From NCBI GenBank assembly GCA_015057705.1, contig SVDU01000022.1, forward strand, positions 1 through 64,000: a DNA stretch of 64,000 nt, given 5' to 3'. Below are positions 59,891 through 64,000 of this stretch, one piece after another (position 1 is the first letter of the stretch; each line of letters begins with the position of its first letter). Origin of the DNA: Paenibacillaceae bacterium. GTDB lineage: Bacteria > Bacillota > Clostridia > Lachnospirales > Lachnospiraceae. The translations under genes and the position numbers were made by a program. The notes under the pieces were generated by a model. That model was not told the DNA's origin and searched no databases. It was given only the letters and a program-made list of their open reading frames with translations.

Positions 59891-61063
59891 TTAACTTATA
59901 ACAACCTTTGTACATTGTTTTAAAATCCTTTCAGGAATATCCTGCCCGATACCGGGACGATCAGGTATGGTAATAAAACCATTAACCGGCTGATCTTCAT
60001 ATGTTCCCAGACTCCTGGTGAAATCGGTTAAATTCCCAACATGATGTTCATGAATGCAAAAATTTGAAATAACTGCTTCTATCTGCAGTGCAGCTGCGTT
60101 GGAAATAGGACCCCCGCAAACATGCGGCTGAACTAAAACATCATAAATCTGGGCCATATCACATATTTTCTTCGCTTCTGATATTCCTCCGCAATTGGCG
60201 ACATCAGGCTGTATTACGTCCAAAGCTCTGCTCTGTATAAATGGTAGAAAACCATATCTCGAATAGATACGCTCTCCAGCAGCCAGTGGTATGTTTGTTT
60301 TTTCTTTTAATCGTGACATTAACTGGGGATTTAACGGACCGCAGGGCTCTTCCATATAATAAATATTCAGATCCTCAACAAGCTTACTGATTTGTAATGC
60401 TGCGTTTATGTCCGTCTTGGCATGAAGCTCCAATATAATATCCATCTTATCTCCGGCAGCTTCTCTGATGGCCGCTAAACGGTCTCTGCATAAATTCAGC
60501 TTCTCCCCTCCCAGCAAGCCATCGTTGCGGTAATTCTTATTTCCCAGCTCATTTCTCTGCAGCGGGTCAATTTTCAGGGCTGTATAACCGTCTGCCTTTG
60601 CTTTTAAAGCAGCTTCCCCATATTCCTTTACGCCTCCCAGCGGATGTGAATTTTTATCCCAGTCAAACTGAATCTGGCTGGCATACGCTCTCACTTTATC
60701 ACGGACCTTTCCGCCTAACAATTCGTAAACCGGCGCTCCCAATACCTTTCCTTTTATATCCCAAAGCGCAATATCAATCGCACTTATGGCAGAAAAGATC
60801 ACGGTGCCTCCTCCAAGGCCCCAAAAAGTCTCTTTATGGAGCTGATTCCAGATTTTTTCTATTTGCATCGGGTTTTGTCCAATGATCAATTTAGCAAAAT
60901 CCTGAATCTGACCAATTGCACCCAGTTTGGAATTGCCATAAGCTAAACCAGCCTCACCTAATCCGTAAACCCCTTCATCTGTATTGATCCGGATAAATAT
61001 GGGTTCATTGGGTGCACTTTTGTCAAAATCTGCGCAAAACACTTCCACATTCGTTATTTTCAT
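59891..61063 (-). CDS. Enolase-superfamily sugar acid dehydratase
   Basis: A 390-residue protein of the mandelate racemase/galactonate dehydratase group. Metal ligands E212, E238 and E264, and His pair H214 and H314, keep exactly the spacing of D183/E209/E235/H185/H285 in E. coli galactonate dehydratase as I recall it, except that the first ligand is Glu. K164 (ALKIDPLQ) is also present. It would dehydrate an aldonic acid; the substrate is uncertain. It is the last gene of an operon with a PTS permease and a GH4 enzyme, 12 bp after the PTS gene, which is an unusual pairing. Confidence 0.78.
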   Translation of the reverse strand: MKITNVEVFCADFDKSAPNEPIFIRINTDEGVYGLGEAGLAYGNSKLGAIGQIQDFAKLIIGQNPMQIEKIWNQLHKETFWGLGGGTVIFSAISAIDIALWDIKGKVLGAPVYELLGGKVRDKVRAYASQIQFDWDKNSHPLGGVKEYGEAALKAKADGYTALKIDPLQRNELGNKNYRNDGLLGGEKLNLCRDRLAAIREAAGDKMDIILELHAKTDINAALQISKLVEDLNIYYMEEPCGPLNPQLMSRLKEKTNIPLAAGERIYSRYGFLPFIQSRALDVIQPDVANCGGISEAKKICDMAQIYDVLVQPHVCGGPISNAAALQIEAVISNFCIHEHHVGNLTDFTRSLGTYEDQPVNGFITIPDRPGIGQDIPERILKQCTKVVIS

Positions 61064-61075
61064 TTCAATTCCTCT

Positions 61076-62914
61076 TTAATCATTTATTTGCAGCAATTCA
61101 TCATTTACGGATAGTTCACCTTTGCCTGTTACCAAAATGTCATTATCAGTGGTATTTAATACCAGAACAATGATACTGGTATCATATCCACTTTCCTTCA
61201 CTAAATTTAAATCAACATCAACCAGTCTGTCTCCCGGACGAACCATAGCTCCTTTTTCCACATAAGTTTTGAAACCTCTGCCCTCTAGCTTTACCGTATC
61301 AATCCCTATATGAATCAAGACATCCCTTCCGCTCTTAGTTGTTATACCAATTGCATGACCAGTCGGGTAAATCATTGATATCTGGCCTTCAACCGGGGAA
61401 TAAACGGTTCCATCCGCTGGCAGAACAGCAACTCCGCTTCCTAATGTACCTGACGCAAATGCCTCGTCCTTTACCTCTTTAAGCGGTATCACGCTACCGC
61501 GGGCTACATTTTTTAAAGTCTCAGTTGTTTTATTATTATTGTCTGTAAGATCCGTCTGTTCTTCTTTCTCCACTTTTACAAATATAAAGGTCAGAACAAA
61601 AGAAAGTACCAAAGCGATTGTTGCAGTAATAACTGCATTGATTATATTTTGAGGATTTTCGCCAATAAATACAGGCAGGGACAAAAATCCAGCAGAAGCA
61701 ATTGCATATCTCACTACTCCGGTAATACCCGCATAAAATCCTGCAATTCCACCGGAAATCATAACGCAGGCCAATGTTCTCTTGTATTTTAATGTTACAC
61801 CATACAATGCCGGCTCTGTAATACCGGATAATGCTGTTATCGCTGCTGAAACTGCAACTTCCCTTTTTTCCAGTTTCTTTTCTTTCACAGCAATTGCTAA
61901 CGCTGCTCCGCCCTGGGCAACGTTACTTCCCAGCATTCCGGGACCCATAAGTGTCTCATAACCTAATTGGGATACAGACAATACTGCAAATGGAGTGATT
62001 GATAAATGCATGCCCACCATAACCAGAACTGGTGCGAAAATACCCATTAAAGTTGGAACAGCCCAGGGTATGTTCTCATTAATATTCTTAATAACGTAAT
62101 AAATTCCATCTCCCATATAAGCGCCGATTGGTCCGATTACAATCAAAGCAACAGGGGCTGTTATGATTAATAACAGCATAGGCCTTAACATGGTCTTTAT
62201 CATTTTAGGTGTGAATCTCTCAACAACCTTTTCTACGTAACTCATAAACCATACAGTCAGAATAATCGGGATTACGCTGGCTCCATACTTCACGGAATGC
62301 ACAGGTAATTGAAACAAAGAAATTTTATCACCATCTGCTACCAATTTCAGGAAATTGGGATGAAGCATGACACCTGCAATTACCATTGCCATATAACTGT
62401 TTGTCTTAAATTTCTTCGCAGCACTGTTAGCAATATAAAACGGCAGGAAATAAAATGGCGCATCGGATATTAGTGATAAAATTTTATAATTTTGTGTATC
62501 ATTGCTCATACCCATGATTACTAATACGGCAAGTATTACCTTTACCATACCACCGGCGATAATGATGGGCAGAATGGGTGCCATAATACCAACAATTGTA
62601 TTTAAAACAGCTTTTAATATGTTTGATACACGAAACGGTGTTTTTGAGCTTTCTCCGCCACTATTCTTCCCGATACCCATGGCTTGTAGATCATTGTAAA
62701 ACTTATCCACCTCTGCCCCGATAATTACCTGGCATTCATCACCGGATTGTACTGTGTTAATAACACCAGGAATTTTTTTCAATTCTGCTGTGTTAAATTT
62801 TCCTTTGTCAATTAAATTAAATCTTAACCGGGTCATGCAGTGATACAAATCATTAATGTTCTCGGCTCCGCCTACATGTTTAATTATTAAATTTGTTATC
62901 TCTCTCTGGTTCAT
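61076..62914 (-). CDS. PTS beta-glucoside-type transporter, EIIBCA
   Basis: A 612-residue single-chain PTS permease. EIIB (1-90) has the phospho-Cys C26 in NDLYHCMTRLRF. EIIC (about 105-440) has about ten membrane helices (VVRYAIASAGFLSLPVFIG near its end). EIIA (about 470-612) has the phospho-His in DVLIHIGIDTVKL. It imports and phosphorylates a beta-glucoside or a similar disaccharide. The downstream dehydratase and upstream GH4 enzyme suggest a substrate whose hydrolysis gives an unusual sugar acid as well as a sugar phosphate. Confidence 0.88.
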   Translation of the reverse strand: MNQREITNLIIKHVGGAENINDLYHCMTRLRFNLIDKGKFNTAELKKIPGVINTVQSGDECQVIIGAEVDKFYNDLQAMGIGKNSGGESSKTPFRVSNILKAVLNTIVGIMAPILPIIIAGGMVKVILAVLVIMGMSNDTQNYKILSLISDAPFYFLPFYIANSAAKKFKTNSYMAMVIAGVMLHPNFLKLVADGDKISLFQLPVHSVKYGASVIPIILTVWFMSYVEKVVERFTPKMIKTMLRPMLLLIITAPVALIVIGPIGAYMGDGIYYVIKNINENIPWAVPTLMGIFAPVLVMVGMHLSITPFAVLSVSQLGYETLMGPGMLGSNVAQGGAALAIAVKEKKLEKREVAVSAAITALSGITEPALYGVTLKYKRTLACVMISGGIAGFYAGITGVVRYAIASAGFLSLPVFIGENPQNIINAVITATIALVLSFVLTFIFVKVEKEEQTDLTDNNNKTTETLKNVARGSVIPLKEVKDEAFASGTLGSGVAVLPADGTVYSPVEGQISMIYPTGHAIGITTKSGRDVLIHIGIDTVKLEGRGFKTYVEKGAMVRPGDRLVDVDLNLVKESGYDTSIIVLVLNTTDNDILVTGKGELSVNDELLQIND

Positions 62915-62979
62915 ACTAATCCTCTCCTATACATCAAACTATTTGGAACCCCTGGATCGCGATACTAAATTCACTTCAA

Positions 62980-64000
62980 TTAGTATCCGTTTTTCATTAG
63001 ATCCGCTACTACCGGATCTTTTGACTCCACCCCCTGATTTTTTAAATCAGCAATTTTTTCTTTGAACTGCGGAAGATATTTTTCATGCGCAACCAACAAT
63101 TCATTTAATACCTGCTTTGCTTCTCCCCCCTTTTGTATTAAAGGATTTATGGTAAATGCCTGTAATGCCATCCCATAATCACCTGATAAAGCCGCACTGA
63201 TTGTACATTCTTCCATTGCTTTCATCACCTGAAGCTGTCCTTTTTCAAATGAACCCATGTCTCCCCATGCCATAGGCGTAGCTCCTCTGGCAGAAATCAA
63301 ACAGGATACTTCTGCTACAGAATCCGAATCCAGGCAAGAGATTGCTCCATTATTCTGTGTACTGACCACCATATGAGTTCCTTTGTTATTATAGATTGCA
63401 TTAATACATTCGCACGCAGCCTCACTATAATAAGCGCCTCCGCGCTTTTGAAGCTCTTCCGGTTTTTTATTCAGATCCGGATTTTTATATATCTCAAAGA
63501 GGGAAGCCTCCACCGCTTTCATCTGTTCCGCACGGGTTCCGCCCTTTCTGAATTCTTCCAGACTGTGCTCCAGCATCTCTTTTTCCAGATAATAATAACG
63601 ATGATATCCACAAGGCAAAAGGTTTGTGGAATGCAGCAATTCCAATGGAAATTCAGCCTGGTAAATATTGGCAGGCGTACCGCCGCTCTTTTCATTAATA
63701 TGGTCTATTAACTGTCCGGTCACCTCTCTGCCTTCTTCGTCAAACACTTTATGCCAATGAAAATGGTTCAGGCCTGCGAATTGATAATTTAACTCATTAA
63801 CCTGTTTGCCAATAACCTTTGGTTCATTCATCATTGAGATCACTGGTACATTGCATAATCCAATGCATTTTTTCCAGCCGAAGTGTTTTATAACTGCTTC
63901 TGTTATGATACCGCTGGGATTGGTGAAATTAATCAGCCAGGCTTCAGGACACAGCTCCTTCATATCCTGAACAATTTCTTTCATTACCGGAATTGTCCGG
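62980..64000 (-). CDS. GH4 family 6-phospho-glycosidase (5' end outside the window)
   Basis: At least 339 residues are visible; the gene runs off the right edge, so the NAD-binding N-terminus is missing here. GH4 signatures are clear: LINFTNPSG, then GLCNVP with the metal-binding Cys, and GLNHFHW with the metal-binding His. GH4 enzymes use NAD and Mn to cleave 6-phospho-alpha- or beta-glycosides by an oxidation-elimination route. The last 335 codons begin at an internal ATG (63984), but the frame is open to the edge (RTIPV before it). It lies upstream of the PTS gene and would cleave its phosphorylated product. Confidence 0.85.
   Translation of the reverse strand, partial: RTIPVMKEIVQDMKELCPEAWLINFTNPSGIITEAVIKHFGWKKCIGLCNVPVISMMNEPKVIGKQVNELNYQFAGLNHFHWHKVFDEEGREVTGQLIDHINEKSGGTPANIYQAEFPLELLHSTNLLPCGYHRYYYLEKEMLEHSLEEFRKGGTRAEQMKAVEASLFEIYKNPDLNKKPEELQKRGGAYYSEAACECINAIYNNKGTHMVVSTQNNGAISCLDSDSVAEVSCLISARGATPMAWGDMGSFEKGQLQVMKAMEECTISAALSGDYGMALQAFTINPLIQKGGEAKQVLNELLVAHEKYLPQFKEKIADLKNQGVESKDPVVADLMKNGY

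Overview
The window reads as a chromosomal segment of an anaerobic, low-to-mid GC Firmicute, most likely a Lachnospiraceae-type clostridium. Evidence: the fused 1249-residue PurL, a PPi-type phosphofructokinase, an mcsA-mcsB-clpC stress operon, an HPr-like protein, many sugar ABC cassettes without their own ATPase, YesM-type kinases paired with AraC-type response regulators, and strong AGGAGG ribosome sites. No rRNA, CRISPR array, insertion sequence or phage gene was seen. One tRNA (Trp, anticodon CCA) is present. Family assignments come from reading motifs and from memory of families; no database search was run.

Layout. 0.1-4.6 kb: a four-gene minus-strand sugar operon (xylulokinase, transaldolase-like TalC, DUF4867 cupin-like protein, fucose/arabinose-type isomerase). 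4.7-6.5 kb: an orphan OLD-like AAA ATPase/TOPRIM protein. 6.7-10.8 kb: a permease, asparagine synthetase and a MerR regulator. 10.8-19.1 kb: a glucuronoxylan-oligosaccharide locus (GH67 alpha-glucuronidase, binding protein, two permeases, acetylesterase) divergent from an AraC regulator. 19.1-30.5 kb: housekeeping genes (purL, PPi-PFK, histidine phosphatase, a degenerate sigma-like protein, LysR, GNAT, nuclease-helicase, HPr-like). 30.9 kb: tRNA-Trp. 31.1-38.1 kb: two-component system and Lpl-type sugar ABC cassette. 46.1-52.9 kb: a second sugar ABC cassette with its own two-component system and a CE15-type glucuronoyl esterase. 53.1-59.6 kb: radA, an unknown gene, clpC-mcsB-mcsA and a GntR regulator. 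59.9-64 kb: enolase-superfamily dehydratase, beta-glucoside-type PTS and a GH4 glycosidase cut by the window edge.

The most interesting part is a markedly AT-rich island at about 38.3-46.0 kb, wedged between the two sugar ABC cassettes. It is a complete-looking ribosomally made, post-translationally modified peptide (RiPP) system. A 56-residue precursor at 45789-45959 has nine cysteines, eight of them starting consecutive C-x-x-x units. A 738-residue radical SAM protein has two SPASM-like cysteine modules. A 95-residue accessory protein overlaps it, and an ABC exporter without a C39 peptidase domain follows. A BlaI-type repressor and an M56 (BlaR1-type) membrane metallopeptidase lead that operon. 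A 421-residue membrane-anchored protein, built from a duplicated domain, precedes the precursor. The BlaI-type operator lies inside the spacer of a consensus promoter for the maturation operon, and an inverted copy of its half-site lies in front of the precursor operon. This implies joint control of both arms by the M56/BlaI pair. It appears to be a member of the computationally predicted CXXX-repeat peptide class; its product, trigger and target are unknown.

The sugar loci on both sides suggest a plant-hemicellulose lifestyle. GH67 removes (methyl)glucuronic acid from xylo-oligosaccharides, the SGNH esterase removes acetyl groups, the CE15 protein would cleave glucuronoyl esters, and the xylulokinase/transaldolase operon feeds pentoses or related sugars into the pentose phosphate pathway.
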